Assembly (NCBI GenBank): GCA_947492175.1
Contig: CANLMQ010000003.1
Span: 124,001 to 188,000, forward strand
Length of the DNA stretch: 64,000 nt
Direction: 5' to 3'
From: an uncultured Draconibacterium sp.
Lineage (GTDB): Bacteria > Bacteroidota > Bacteroidia > Bacteroidales > Prolixibacteraceae
The notes under the pieces: model-generated
What the model saw: only the letters and a program-made list of their open reading frames with translations
Database searches by the model: none
What the model was told of the DNA's origin: nothing
Shown here: positions 56,323 to 64,000 of the stretch, piece by piece
Numbering within the stretch: the stretch's first letter is position 1
Layout of the letters: each line of letters begins with the position of its first letter
Made by a program: the position numbers and the translations under genes

Positions 56323-56354
56323 AAAGGGACAAAGTCAGGTCTCTTTGTTCCTTT
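56323..56354 (-). terminator. Rho-independent terminator of the small outer-membrane protein gene
   Basis: AAAGGGACAAAG pairs with CTTTGTTCCTTT (one G-T pair) around an 8-nt loop, followed on the minus strand by TTTTTTTATG. It lies about 50 bp after the stop codon at 56402. The rest of 56111-56401 holds no gene. Confidence 0.8.
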
Positions 56355-56401
56355 AATTTATTTGTTGTCAGGCTATTTAATCAGAGCCCATTTTTAAAAA
56401 A

Positions 56402-56839
56402 TTAATCGCCAAACCGGTATCTGATATTAAATCCAAATCCACGGGCATGAAAATCGGTTTCTTCAACAATACTTATGGAGGGGCGATAATCTATACCAAG
56501 TGCAATGGGGACACCATTAAAACGATATTCCAAACCTATTTCACCTGCAACTCCCAACCAGAAAGGATCGTCAATTTGAATATAAGGACCAACTCCAACA
56601 TACCAGTTAAAAGCTTCATCTCCCAGAGGTTTGTACAAAAAATCCCAAAGTACATCTACTCCAAGTCCGTCGCCAAATGATACATCGGCATGTACCCTGC
56701 TAAATTTACCTGTAGAGAATATTCCATCAATAGCTACGTTTCCTCCGGAAACATCTCCAAAACGCACTCCAAGTTCCTGTGCATTGCTAAACGAAACAGA
56801 AGCAAATACAATTGCTAACACCGTCAAAATCTTTTTCAT
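56402..56839 (-). CDS. small outer-membrane beta-barrel-like protein
   Basis: This 145-residue protein starts at ATG 56839 with MKKILTVLAIVFASVSFSNAQ, a good Sec signal; the start at 56881 would put 14 residues before it. The body alternates glycine and aromatic residues in short beta strands (VRFGDVSGGNVAIDGIF, WYVGVGPYIQIDDPFWLGVAG, GLEYRFNGVPIALGIDYRP) and ends IRYRFGD, as in small eight-stranded barrels, though the last residue is Asp instead of aromatic. Function is unknown. Confidence 0.72.
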   Translation of the reverse strand: MKKILTVLAIVFASVSFSNAQELGVRFGDVSGGNVAIDGIFSTGKFSRVHADVSFGDGLGVDVLWDFLYKPLGDEAFNWYVGVGPYIQIDDPFWLGVAGEIGLEYRFNGVPIALGIDYRPSISIVEETDFHARGFGFNIRYRFGD

Positions 56840-57071
56840 AGTCTTTTTATTAATGTTTCTGTAAATTTTCAAACAAGCCAAAACATAATTTGTTTTTTAT
56901 CAAGTGTGTTGATTTATGATATGGAAAATACGCCAATTTGAGCATTCTCACAATATTTTCTTTAATTATTTATGAGCTGCAAAAATTACCGAAGGTTGTT
57001 AATACAGGTAGTAATAAAATGGTTGGCGCGAGATTGATTCTCCACAAACCAATAGTATTTTAATATCAAGT

Positions 57072-57932
57072 TTAATTAACTCTGTTTCTGTAATTTCTTG
57101 GAGAGAGGCCCATTTTTTTGGTAAAGTCTTTTGTAAAGTAATAAGGATCAGTGTATCCCAGTTGAAATGAAATCTCCTTTACTTTCATGTTTGTGTAATC
57201 TAATAGTTCACAGGCCTTCAGAATTTTTAAATGCGAAAAATAGTTGATGGGTGAGTAATTGGTTTCTTTTTTAAAAAGTGTGGTTAGATAGGTTGGCGAA
57301 TAACCCACTTCTTCAGCCAACTGGTTTAAGGTGAGTTTTTTGTTCAGATTTTTCTCCAGATAATTAATTGCCCTGTTAACTACGGGATTTGCTTCGAGCT
57401 CAACATCTTCTGCAGTACGGTTAGCGTAGATAAAAGTGGCAAGCAAATGCCCGAAACAAAAGTTAATGTATTGTAGATTATCGTCGTGAAATCCTTTTGC
57501 AAGGTTATTAAGAATCTCGTCAAAAAGCATTTCGCGGTTGGCTACCATATTATTTACCGATGGAATCAGATTACGCACCAACGCAAACTCGCGGCCCAGT
57601 CTCAAAGCTTTCCAGCCATCGAAATAAGCAATCAGAAGTCGTGAATTCACATCCAATACTGAGTAAAACTTAAACGAAATTCCTTTTGGGATGATAAAAA
57701 ACTGGTCGTTTGAAACTGGTATTTGTTCTTCTTCAATTACTACAAAACCATTTCCTTTTGTACAGAATACAAGCAGGTAGTTAGCAAGAGGAATTGCAGA
57801 GCCCCAAATAGTACCCTGTTTTACCTCAATATCACCAATTTCGGTTATAAACAAATCGAGAACAAGTGGATTTTTTCGTTGTTCATCAACCAAAGGTGGT
57901 GGAATTTTAAAATACCTGTTTTCTTTAATCAT
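57072..57932 (-). CDS. AraC-family transcriptional regulator
   Basis: The 286 residues consist of a cupin-like N-terminal ligand-binding domain (about 1-165) and a C-terminal double helix-turn-helix (about 185-286): LTLNQLAEEVGYSPTYLTTLFKKETNYSPINYFSHLKILKACELL and VKEISFQLGYTDPYYFTKDFTKKMGLSPRNYR are the two AraC helix-turn-helix units. It is divergent from the corrinoid methyl-transfer operon with 156 bp between, and no other gene shares this region, so it is the likely activator. The ligand might be the methyl donor of that pathway (inference). Confidence 0.92.
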   Translation of the reverse strand: MIKENRYFKIPPPLVDEQRKNPLVLDLFITEIGDIEVKQGTIWGSAIPLANYLLVFCTKGNGFVVIEEEQIPVSNDQFFIIPKGISFKFYSVLDVNSRLLIAYFDGWKALRLGREFALVRNLIPSVNNMVANREMLFDEILNNLAKGFHDDNLQYINFCFGHLLATFIYANRTAEDVELEANPVVNRAINYLEKNLNKKLTLNQLAEEVGYSPTYLTTLFKKETNYSPINYFSHLKILKACELLDYTNMKVKEISFQLGYTDPYYFTKDFTKKMGLSPRNYRNRVN

Positions 57933-58042
57933 ATAACAAAAAGCTAAATCCCATGCTAAAATTGCTAAAGATTCCCGAAAATACAGTAATATATTCCATC
58001 TTTATCAAAGAAATTACTATTTTTTTAGAATAGAATCGCAGA

Positions 58043-58050
58043 TAATTTTG
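58043..58050 (+). promoter_or_regulatory. -7 box of the corrinoid operon
   Basis: TAATTTTG fits TAnnTTTG and lies 38 bp before the corrinoid protein ATG. The -33 region is T-rich without a clear TTTG, consistent with activator dependence. Confidence 0.5.
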
Positions 58051-58088
58051 TGAAAAATCATAATCATATTGTAAACTTATTTTAAACC

Positions 58089-58757
58089 ATGAGCGAATTA
58101 TTAGCAAAAATTGCAGATTGTATAGAATTTGGAAAGATAAATAAAGCAGCTCCGTTTCCCCCTCAAATGAAAGGTCAGGACGGTGCGGACGAACTTACCA
58201 GACAAGCCATTGATGAGGGAGTTGTTGCCCAGGATATTTTAACCAAAGGATTAATGGTTGGAATGGAAAAAGTTGGTGTTAAATTCCGCGAGAACAAAGT
58301 GTTTGTTCCACAGGTATTGATGTCGGCCAAAGCGATGAGCACTGCAATGGTGCACCTCAAACCGTTTTTTTTGTCAGGCGAAGTAAAACAAAAAGGTACA
58401 TTTATTATTGGCACGGTTGAAGGCGACCTTCACGATATAGGAAAAAACCTGGTTTCGATGATGGTTGAAGGAAACGGATGGAAAGTAATTGATTTGGGAA
58501 CCGATGTAAAAGCAGAGCAGTTTGTGGCTGCCATGAAAGAGCATGAAAATGCCTTTGTTGGTTTATCGGCGCTGCTTACTACAACAATGGTAAATATGGA
58601 AAAAATTACCAAGGCGATAAAAGCAGAGCTGCCCAATGCAAAAGTGGCTGTTGGCGGAGCACCGGTTACTGCCGATTTCTGTGAGAAAATTGGTGCCGAT
58701 GCATATTCTGCTGATCCACAGGGTTTGGTAGAATATTTAAACTCGCAGGTAGCCTAG
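58089..58757 (+). CDS. corrinoid (B12-binding) methyl-carrier protein
   Basis: This 222-residue protein carries a methyl group on the cobalt of a corrinoid cofactor. An N-terminal helical cap (residues about 1-90) precedes the Rossmann-like B12 domain with the base-off motif DLHDIGKN, in which His115 is the lower cobalt ligand, and the downstream VGLSALLTTTMVNM and VAVGGAPVTADFCEKIGADAY that complete the cofactor site. Such proteins are the central partner of methanol, methylamine and O-demethylase methyltransferase systems, and are homologous to the cobalamin domain of MetH. It is the first gene of a four-gene plus-strand cluster with a UroD-type methyltransferase, homocysteine methyltransferase and CobW-like GTPase. 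Confidence 0.95.
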   Translation: MSELLAKIADCIEFGKINKAAPFPPQMKGQDGADELTRQAIDEGVVAQDILTKGLMVGMEKVGVKFRENKVFVPQVLMSAKAMSTAMVHLKPFFLSGEVKQKGTFIIGTVEGDLHDIGKNLVSMMVEGNGWKVIDLGTDVKAEQFVAAMKEHENAFVGLSALLTTTMVNMEKITKAIKAELPNAKVAVGGAPVTADFCEKIGADAYSADPQGLVEYLNSQVA

Positions 58758-58975
58758 ATAAGATAAGAGATTATGGGTGATGAGTGGTAAGATTGCTGCT
58801 TTGCGCAAATATTCTCTAATCAGAAGATAAAAGTTAATTTATTGAAATTGATATGATTGGGAAGCGGGGGTTTCCTGAAACAGGTTTGGTATGTCCAAAA
58901 AATGAGAGTTATCCGAAATCTCAAAAACAGTACAGTAAAAATACTCACAACCGGAAATCTAAAAACTAAAATAAA

Positions 58976-60595
58976 ATGAAAGGACTTGAATTAATAAAAA
59001 GGGCATTTGCTTTAGAAGAAGTTGAACGTGTGCCATGGGTGCCATTTGTTGGTGTACATGGAGGATATTTAACCGGAGTAGATGCAGAAACCTATCTTAA
59101 GTCGGCAGACGAAGTTATAACAGGTGTTAGCAAGGCAATAGAGGAATACAATCCCGATGGTGTGCCAGTGGTTTTCGATTTGCAGATTGAAGCTGAAATT
59201 TTAGGATGCAATTTGCAGTGGGCACCCAATAATCCACCTGCTGTAATTTCGCACCCACTGGCCAATGGTACTAGTTTGTCCGAGTTAAAAGTTCCTGAGA
59301 TAACAGATGGTCGTATTCCGGTTTGTGTTGAGTCGGCTAAAACCTTGCGCCAAAAATACCCCGATGTAGCGTTGTATGGATTAATAACCGGTCCTTTTAC
59401 CCTGGCGCTTCATCTTATGGGAACTGATATTTTTATGAAGTTGTTTGAAGCTCCGGATGAGGTGAATGCAGTGATGGAGTTCTGTACAAAAGTGGGAATT
59501 AAAATGTCGGAATATCTTCTGGATGCAGGCTGCGATGTTATAGCTGTGGTTGATCCGATGACCAGTCAGATTGATCCTATGACTTTTGAAAGTTTTGTCA
59601 CTCCATATTGTACCCGCATTTTTAACTATGTGCGTGAGCGTGAAAAGCTCAGCTCCTTCTTTGTTTGTGGACACGCTCAGCAAAACATTGAGGCAATGTG
59701 TAATTGCAAGCCAGATAATGTTTCAATCGACGAAAATATCCCGCTTGATTTTGTAAAAGAAATTGCCTTGAAAAAAGGAATCAGTTTTGGCGGAAATATG
59801 AAACTAACTGTTGTTCTTTTAATGGGAAACGAAGACGATTCACGTGAAAATGCAATGGAATGTTTGGATATGGGGGGCAAAAAAGGTTTTATTCTTGCTC
59901 CGGGCTGCGACTTGCCAATGAATACTCCTCCTGAAAATATTAAAGCGGTCAGCGACTTGGTTCACGATCCATATAAACAAGATATTGTGCGTGCTTTGGA
60001 GAAAAAAGAAAGCACACTCGAAATCTTTAATATGAAAGATTATGGCCAGGCAGATAAAGTAATTGTTGATATTATTACACTTGATTCTGAATCGTGTGCA
60101 CCATGTCAGTATATGGTTGAGGCCGTTAAAAAAGTGGCGCCACAATTCGAAGGAGTTGTGGAGTGGCGCGAACATGCCATCAAAAAAATGGATGCGGTTA
60201 CATTTATGTCTTCGCTAATGGTTAAGAATATCCCGACTATTTGTATCGATGGTAAAATTGCTTTTGTTTCGCAAATACCGCCAAAGGTTGAGTTGGTTGC
60301 AGCAATTCAGAAGCGCATTAATGAAAAACTGAAGCTTCGGATTCAGCGCAGAAAAAGTAAAATTTTATTATTGTGCAGCGAAGCAGATGAGTGTACCGGC
60401 CTTAAAGAAAATATTCATCGGGCCATTACCGAATTGGGTAAAGATGTTGAGGTGAAGGTGATTTCAGATAAAGAAAAAATGGCAAAATATGGTGTTGTAA
60501 ACGGTCCGGCAGTGGTAACTGTGAATTACAAACTAAAATCCGAAGGAACAGAACCATCGCTGGATGTAATGAAAGAATGGATTAAAGATTTGTAA
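58976..60595 (+). CDS. UroD/MtaA-family corrinoid methyltransferase fused to two thioredoxin-like modules
   Basis: Residues about 1-345 are a uroporphyrinogen-decarboxylase-fold methyltransferase of the MtaA/CmuA/MtbA type, with VFDLQIEAEILGC, ITGPFTLALHLMG, DAGCDVIAVVDPMTSQIDP, and FFVCGHAQQNIEAM, whose Cys and His probably bind zinc. Residues about 360-450 form a thioredoxin-like domain with redox pair Cys374-Cys377 (SESCAPCQYM) and a cis-Pro-like VKNIPTICIDGK. Residues about 460-539 resemble a second, smaller thioredoxin-like module (Cys467 and Cys473; ending YGVVNGPAVVTVNY). The UroD domain would move the methyl between donor and corrinoid protein. The fused redox modules are unusual and may keep the cobalt or zinc site reduced (inference). 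Confidence 0.92.
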   Translation: MKGLELIKRAFALEEVERVPWVPFVGVHGGYLTGVDAETYLKSADEVITGVSKAIEEYNPDGVPVVFDLQIEAEILGCNLQWAPNNPPAVISHPLANGTSLSELKVPEITDGRIPVCVESAKTLRQKYPDVALYGLITGPFTLALHLMGTDIFMKLFEAPDEVNAVMEFCTKVGIKMSEYLLDAGCDVIAVVDPMTSQIDPMTFESFVTPYCTRIFNYVREREKLSSFFVCGHAQQNIEAMCNCKPDNVSIDENIPLDFVKEIALKKGISFGGNMKLTVVLLMGNEDDSRENAMECLDMGGKKGFILAPGCDLPMNTPPENIKAVSDLVHDPYKQDIVRALEKKESTLEIFNMKDYGQADKVIVDIITLDSESCAPCQYMVEAVKKVAPQFEGVVEWREHAIKKMDAVTFMSSLMVKNIPTICIDGKIAFVSQIPPKVELVAAIQKRINEKLKLRIQRRKSKILLLCSEADECTGLKENIHRAITELGKDVEVKVISDKEKMAKYGVVNGPAVVTVNYKLKSEGTEPSLDVMKEWIKDL

Positions 60596-60716
60596 AATTG
60601 ATATTTGAATTGCTTTGTGTTACTTTGTGAAATGCCTGGTGAGCTTTATGTTTTGAATTTTATCGCAAAGCTACACGAAGGAACAACTCGAAGTTTCACA
60701 AAGTAATTTTTAAGAT

Positions 60717-61598
60717 ATGGGAAAAATTATTGATCAAATAAAAGCAGGGAAAATACTCGTTTCTGATGGTGCATGGGGGACATTTTTGCAAAAAAAAGGA
60801 ATGCAACCTGGTGAGTGCCCCGAAGAATGGAATCTGACACATGCAGATGATGTTTTTGATATTGCGAAAAGCTACATTGAATCGGGTGCCGACATGATTG
60901 AAACCAACAGCTTTGGTGGAACTGTTTATAAAGTAGAAAAATATGGTCTTGCCGATAAAGTTTTTGAGTTAAATAAAGCTGCCGCAGAAATAAGTCGCTC
61001 GGCTGCCGGAGATAAATTTGTGCTGGGATCGGTGGGACCAACAGGAAAGATCCTTATGATGGGGGAAGTAACGGAGGAGGAATTGTATGATGCATTTAAA
61101 ACGCAGGTACAGGGACTGGAAGCCGGTGGTGCTGATGCCATTATGATTGAAACCATGACTGATTTGGATGAAGCCCGTCTGGCAATAAAAGCAGCTAAAG
61201 AAAATACAAATTGCGAAGTGTTCTGCACCATGACTTTTGAAAAAACAGTTGACGGAGAGTTTCGGTCGATGATGGGAATTGCGCCAACCGACATGGTAAA
61301 TACGCTGGTTGATGCCGGTGCTGAGTTAATTGGTGCCAATTGCGGGAATGGGATTGCAGATATGATTGGGATTGTAGAGGAAATAAGAAAGGCAAATACA
61401 GAAATCCCAATATTGGTACATGCCAATGCCGGAATGCCGGTTTACCGCGAAGGAGAAACGGTTTTCCCGGAAACACCTGACGAAATGGCCAACCTGGTTC
61501 CTAAGATTATTGCTGCCGGTGCCAATATTATTGGCGGATGTTGCGGCACTACTCCAGGTCATATTTGCAAGGTGCGCGAGGCGGTTGACAAAAAATAA
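60717..61598 (+). CDS. homocysteine S-methyltransferase family protein (BHMT/MetH module)
   Basis: This 293-residue zinc enzyme transfers a methyl group to homocysteine, making methionine. It starts ILVSDGAWGTFLQKKGMQPGE and has ESGADMIETNSFGGTVYKV, EGLEAGGADAIMIETM, and the three zinc-binding cysteines Cys209 (GANCGNG) and Cys275-Cys276 (GGCCGTTPGHI). It matches the N-terminal homocysteine domain of MetH or betaine-homocysteine methyltransferase as a stand-alone protein. In this operon it can accept the methyl from the corrinoid protein, so the set works as a split methionine synthase with a different methyl donor (inference). Confidence 0.95.
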   Translation: MGKIIDQIKAGKILVSDGAWGTFLQKKGMQPGECPEEWNLTHADDVFDIAKSYIESGADMIETNSFGGTVYKVEKYGLADKVFELNKAAAEISRSAAGDKFVLGSVGPTGKILMMGEVTEEELYDAFKTQVQGLEAGGADAIMIETMTDLDEARLAIKAAKENTNCEVFCTMTFEKTVDGEFRSMMGIAPTDMVNTLVDAGAELIGANCGNGIADMIGIVEEIRKANTEIPILVHANAGMPVYREGETVFPETPDEMANLVPKIIAAGANIIGGCCGTTPGHICKVREAVDKK

Positions 61599-61673
61599 TT
61601 TTGCGTGAATCTCCAGGTTTTATGTGGTAAAGAATAAACCACCAAGAGACAAGAGAAAACACAGAGAAGAAAA

Positions 61674-62579
61674 ATGCAAAAGATACCTTTCCATATTATC
61701 TCCGGTTTTTTGGGAAGTGGAAAAACCACTTTTTTAAAACGAATTATTGAGCAGTATTCTTCAGAAAAGAAAATTGGAATAATACAGAATGAGTTTGCCC
61801 CTTCTAATATCGATGGAGTGGAACTAAAAAAAACGGGTGAAGATTTTAACCTGTTGGAGATTAATAATGGCTCGGTTTTTTGCGTTTGTTTATTGGGTGA
61901 TTTTGTGTACTCGCTCGATAAATTTATCGACATGTATCAGCCTGATATTTTAATTATTGAAGCTTCGGGTTTGTCTGATACAACTGCAGTGTCTGAAGTT
62001 ATTACTGCAGGTTCACTGGCTGAAAAAATGTATCTGGCTTCGAATTGGTGTATTGTTGATGCACAAAACTTTGCAAAAGTGGGTTTGATGAAACAGCGTG
62101 TTGTACACCAGGTACGTATGGCTGACATTATTGTAATTAATAAAACCGATTTGGTTAAAACCGACCTGGTTCCGATTGAGCAGGAGATTAAAAGAATAAA
62201 TCCTTTCGCTGAGATTAAACAGTCATCTTTCTGTGCTATTGATTTTAAACTGGGGAGTTCGACGCTTAATAAATTCTATTTCGATGATGTGAAAGTCATG
62301 TCACGTCCTGACATTAATTCAATGGTAATAAAAAGTTCGCGGCAGGTTTCTCGTAACTCTCTGCAGTTATTTCTTCAAAAATGGGCCCCGCAGGCTTATC
62401 GTATTAAGGGGTTTGTGAAATTAGACGAAGGAAAAACTGTGGCTATACAATGTACATTTGATACTGTTGAGATCATAGATGTAGAGAACGATTTTTATCC
62501 AACGGAAATAGTCGCACTTACAGATCGGTTTACTTTGCGCGAATGGAACCGTGCATTTAAGGATTTGCAAACAAATTAA
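61674..62579 (+). CDS. CobW/P47K-type (COG0523, G3E) GTPase
   Basis: This 301-residue G3E GTPase has Walker A SGFLGSGKTTFLKR, a G2-G3 region ending ILIIEASGLSD, and base-recognition motif VINKTDLV. The usual metal-binding CxCC motif of the family is here VFCVCLLGD, so the third Cys is missing. G3E members insert metals or cofactors; in corrinoid operons such a protein may deliver zinc or repair the corrinoid protein. It is the last gene of the operon, 75 bp after the homocysteine enzyme, and a very strong hairpin follows. Confidence 0.9.
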   Translation: MQKIPFHIISGFLGSGKTTFLKRIIEQYSSEKKIGIIQNEFAPSNIDGVELKKTGEDFNLLEINNGSVFCVCLLGDFVYSLDKFIDMYQPDILIIEASGLSDTTAVSEVITAGSLAEKMYLASNWCIVDAQNFAKVGLMKQRVVHQVRMADIIVINKTDLVKTDLVPIEQEIKRINPFAEIKQSSFCAIDFKLGSSTLNKFYFDDVKVMSRPDINSMVIKSSRQVSRNSLQLFLQKWAPQAYRIKGFVKLDEGKTVAIQCTFDTVEIIDVENDFYPTEIVALTDRFTLREWNRAFKDLQTN

Positions 62580-62663
62580 AGTTATTTCTTCCTTTGGGAT
62601 TTAACTGAATATTGAAGGAAACTCTACGTCTATTTCCAACTATTTGTTGTTTTAAGGGATTCT

Positions 62664-62716
62664 AAAAAAATACGAAACTGTCAAATTCTTGAATTTGACA
62701 GTTTCGTATTTTTTTT
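62664..62716 (+). terminator. very long perfect terminator hairpin of the corrinoid operon
   Basis: A perfect 25-bp inverted repeat (62664-62688 with 62691-62715) has only TT at the centre, with the T-rich right arm acting as the T run. The core TACGAAACTGTC/GACAGTTTCGTA is flanked by A7/T8. It is followed by a partial copy of the inner part (AAATTCTTGAATTTGA at 62724-62739). Confidence 0.85.
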
Positions 62717-62846
62717 GCTTGTAAAATTCTTGAATTTGATACTTCCTTTTTTGTTGGTTTTCATAAAAGGCTGACATTCTGTTTATTATTGTTTCTGATT
62801 ACGCCTACGGAACTTTATGTATTAATTTTTTTTAAATCTAAAACTT

Positions 62847-64000
62847 ATGAAAAACAAGCTAAAAATTTTATTTTTTCTGTTGTGCATTGTACTCTCATCG
62901 AGTGCAATATTGGCACAAACAGTTACAATTACAGGTAGAATTACCGATACTCAGGGAGGACCATTGCCTGTAGTAAATGTAGTGGTAGAGGGAACACAGA
63001 ATGGAACCCAATCAGATTTTGACGGGAATTTTACGATTACTGCTTCTCAGGGAGAAACACTGGTGTTTTCATACATTGGTATGGAAACACAAAAAGTAGT
63101 AGTTGGTAGTTCTACAGTTCTAAATATTACTCTAAAAGAAAGCCTGAGTGAACTTGATGAAGTAGTTGTAACAGGTTATTCTAAACAGTCGACCAGAAAT
63201 ATTACCGGATCGGTAAGTGTGGTTAATACTGAAGAGATTGCATCGGTAACTCCGGTAAGTGTGGAGCAGGCATTGCAAGGACAGGCTTCGGGTGTGTATG
63301 TAGGTTCAGAAGGAGGTCCTGGTGGTGCGGCACTGGTGCGTATCAGAGGATTTGGAACAATTAACAACAACGATCCTTTGTATTTGATTGATGGAACTCC
63401 AACCACATCTGGAATGAACCAGTTAAATCCTGCCGACATTGAATCGATTCAGATTCTTAAGGATGCTTCGTCTGCAGCAATATATGGTTTCAGGGCTGCA
63501 AATGGTGTAATCATTATTACAACAAAAAGTGGTAAGTACGCCAGTAAGTCAAAAATTGAATTTAACAGTAATGTTGGGGTTGACTTTGTTTCTAACTCAG
63601 ATTATCCGGATATGATCACTCCTCAGGAAATGGCTGATGTGATATGGACCCGCTTTAAAAACGATGGAGCAGCTCCAAATCATATTCAATATGGCAGTGG
63701 TGCAACTCCGGTATTGCCAACCTATCTTACTCCTGCAGGAGCAAATACGGCCGATGAGTCGACATATCATCCGTTAACCAATAAAATTACCAAAGCCAAT
63801 AAAGAAGGGACCGACTGGTTTGATGAATATTTTAATCCTGCATTGGTACAAGACTATAACCTTAGCATGTCGGGTGGTACCGAAACCGCTAAATTTAACG
63901 TAGGTCTTGGTGTTTTAAATCAGGATGGTGTTGCCCTGGAAACAAGTTTTAAAAGATATACATTCAGGGCTAATTCTGAGTTTAAAGCAACCGACAAAAT
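62847..64000 (+). CDS. SusC/RagA-family TonB-dependent receptor (3' end cut off)
   Basis: The start of a second SusC-like transporter: a Sec signal (MKNKLKILFFLLCIVLSSSA), then a carboxypeptidase-like domain (ITGRITDTQGGPLPVVNVVVEGT, GNFTITASQGETLVFSYIGM), the TonB-box-like junction ELDEVVVTGYSKQS, and the plug domain (IQILKDASSAAIYGFRAANGVIIITTK). The gene runs past base 64000. It lies 270 bp after the corrinoid operon terminator and begins a new polysaccharide or nutrient uptake locus whose SusD is presumably outside the window. The substrate is unknown. Confidence 0.95.
   Translation, partial: MKNKLKILFFLLCIVLSSSAILAQTVTITGRITDTQGGPLPVVNVVVEGTQNGTQSDFDGNFTITASQGETLVFSYIGMETQKVVVGSSTVLNITLKESLSELDEVVVTGYSKQSTRNITGSVSVVNTEEIASVTPVSVEQALQGQASGVYVGSEGGPGGAALVRIRGFGTINNNDPLYLIDGTPTTSGMNQLNPADIESIQILKDASSAAIYGFRAANGVIIITTKSGKYASKSKIEFNSNVGVDFVSNSDYPDMITPQEMADVIWTRFKNDGAAPNHIQYGSGATPVLPTYLTPAGANTADESTYHPLTNKITKANKEGTDWFDEYFNPALVQDYNLSMSGGTETAKFNVGLGVLNQDGVALETSFKRYTFRANSEFKATDK

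Overview
The window is chromosomal DNA of a Bacteroidota bacterium, most likely a polysaccharide-degrading member of the Marinilabiliales/Prolixibacteraceae type (inference). The support is SusC/SusD pairs, a hybrid two-component system, a type IX secretion sorting domain, a GldA-like ATPase, the long Bacteroidota form of IspG, and many -7 promoter boxes of the form TAnnTTTG.

Layout. 1-13.6 kb is a polysaccharide utilization locus: a SusC cut by the window edge, SusD, a Big2/discoidin lipoprotein, a hybrid two-component regulator, a GH105 unsaturated uronyl hydrolase and a GH29 alpha-L-fucosidase. It suggests uptake and trimming of a fucose- and uronate-containing glycan. 13.9-20.2 kb is a MarR-controlled RND efflux operon (MarR, adaptor, pump, outer-membrane channel), with an inverted repeat over the promoter as likely operator.

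20.54-34.79 kb is a genomic island inserted at the 3' end of the initiator tRNA-Met gene. It carries a large serine integrase, a 56-residue acidic ORF directly before it, a divergent family-A-polymerase-like protein, a 52-residue ribbon-helix-helix protein, a small serine recombinase, a type I restriction-modification operon with a HEPN-like gene between hsdS and hsdR, and cargo including a type IX-sorted protein. An 11-bp duplication marks its ends. The integrase reading frame runs into the antisense strand of the tRNA, so its C-terminus differs between integrated and excised forms.

34.8-56.9 kb is mostly core genome: metK behind a convincing SAM-II riboswitch, a GldA-like ATPase, ispG, a flavin reductase, an M3 peptidase, a Tat-exported oxidoreductase, a BlaI/M56 sensor pair, mfd, a peroxiredoxin, a zinc-ribbon protein, two paralogous secreted proteins, a GNAT enzyme and a GntP permease. 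Between ispG and the flavin reductase lies an unusual array: thirteen CTGC motifs (eight on one strand, then five on the other) spaced 20-21 bp apart, with T- or A-tracts half a period away in most units.

57.1-62.6 kb holds an AraC regulator divergent from a corrinoid methyl-transfer operon: corrinoid protein, UroD/MtaA-type methyltransferase fused to two thioredoxin-like modules, homocysteine S-methyltransferase and CobW-type GTPase. It looks like a split methionine synthase that takes methyl groups from an unidentified donor. The window ends inside a second SusC-like receptor.

The best candidates for something new are the corrinoid operon, the island (polymerase-like protein, candidate directionality factor, integrase tail switch, HEPN-like gene inside the restriction operon) and the phased CTGC array. 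All functional statements are from reading the sequence; no database search was run.
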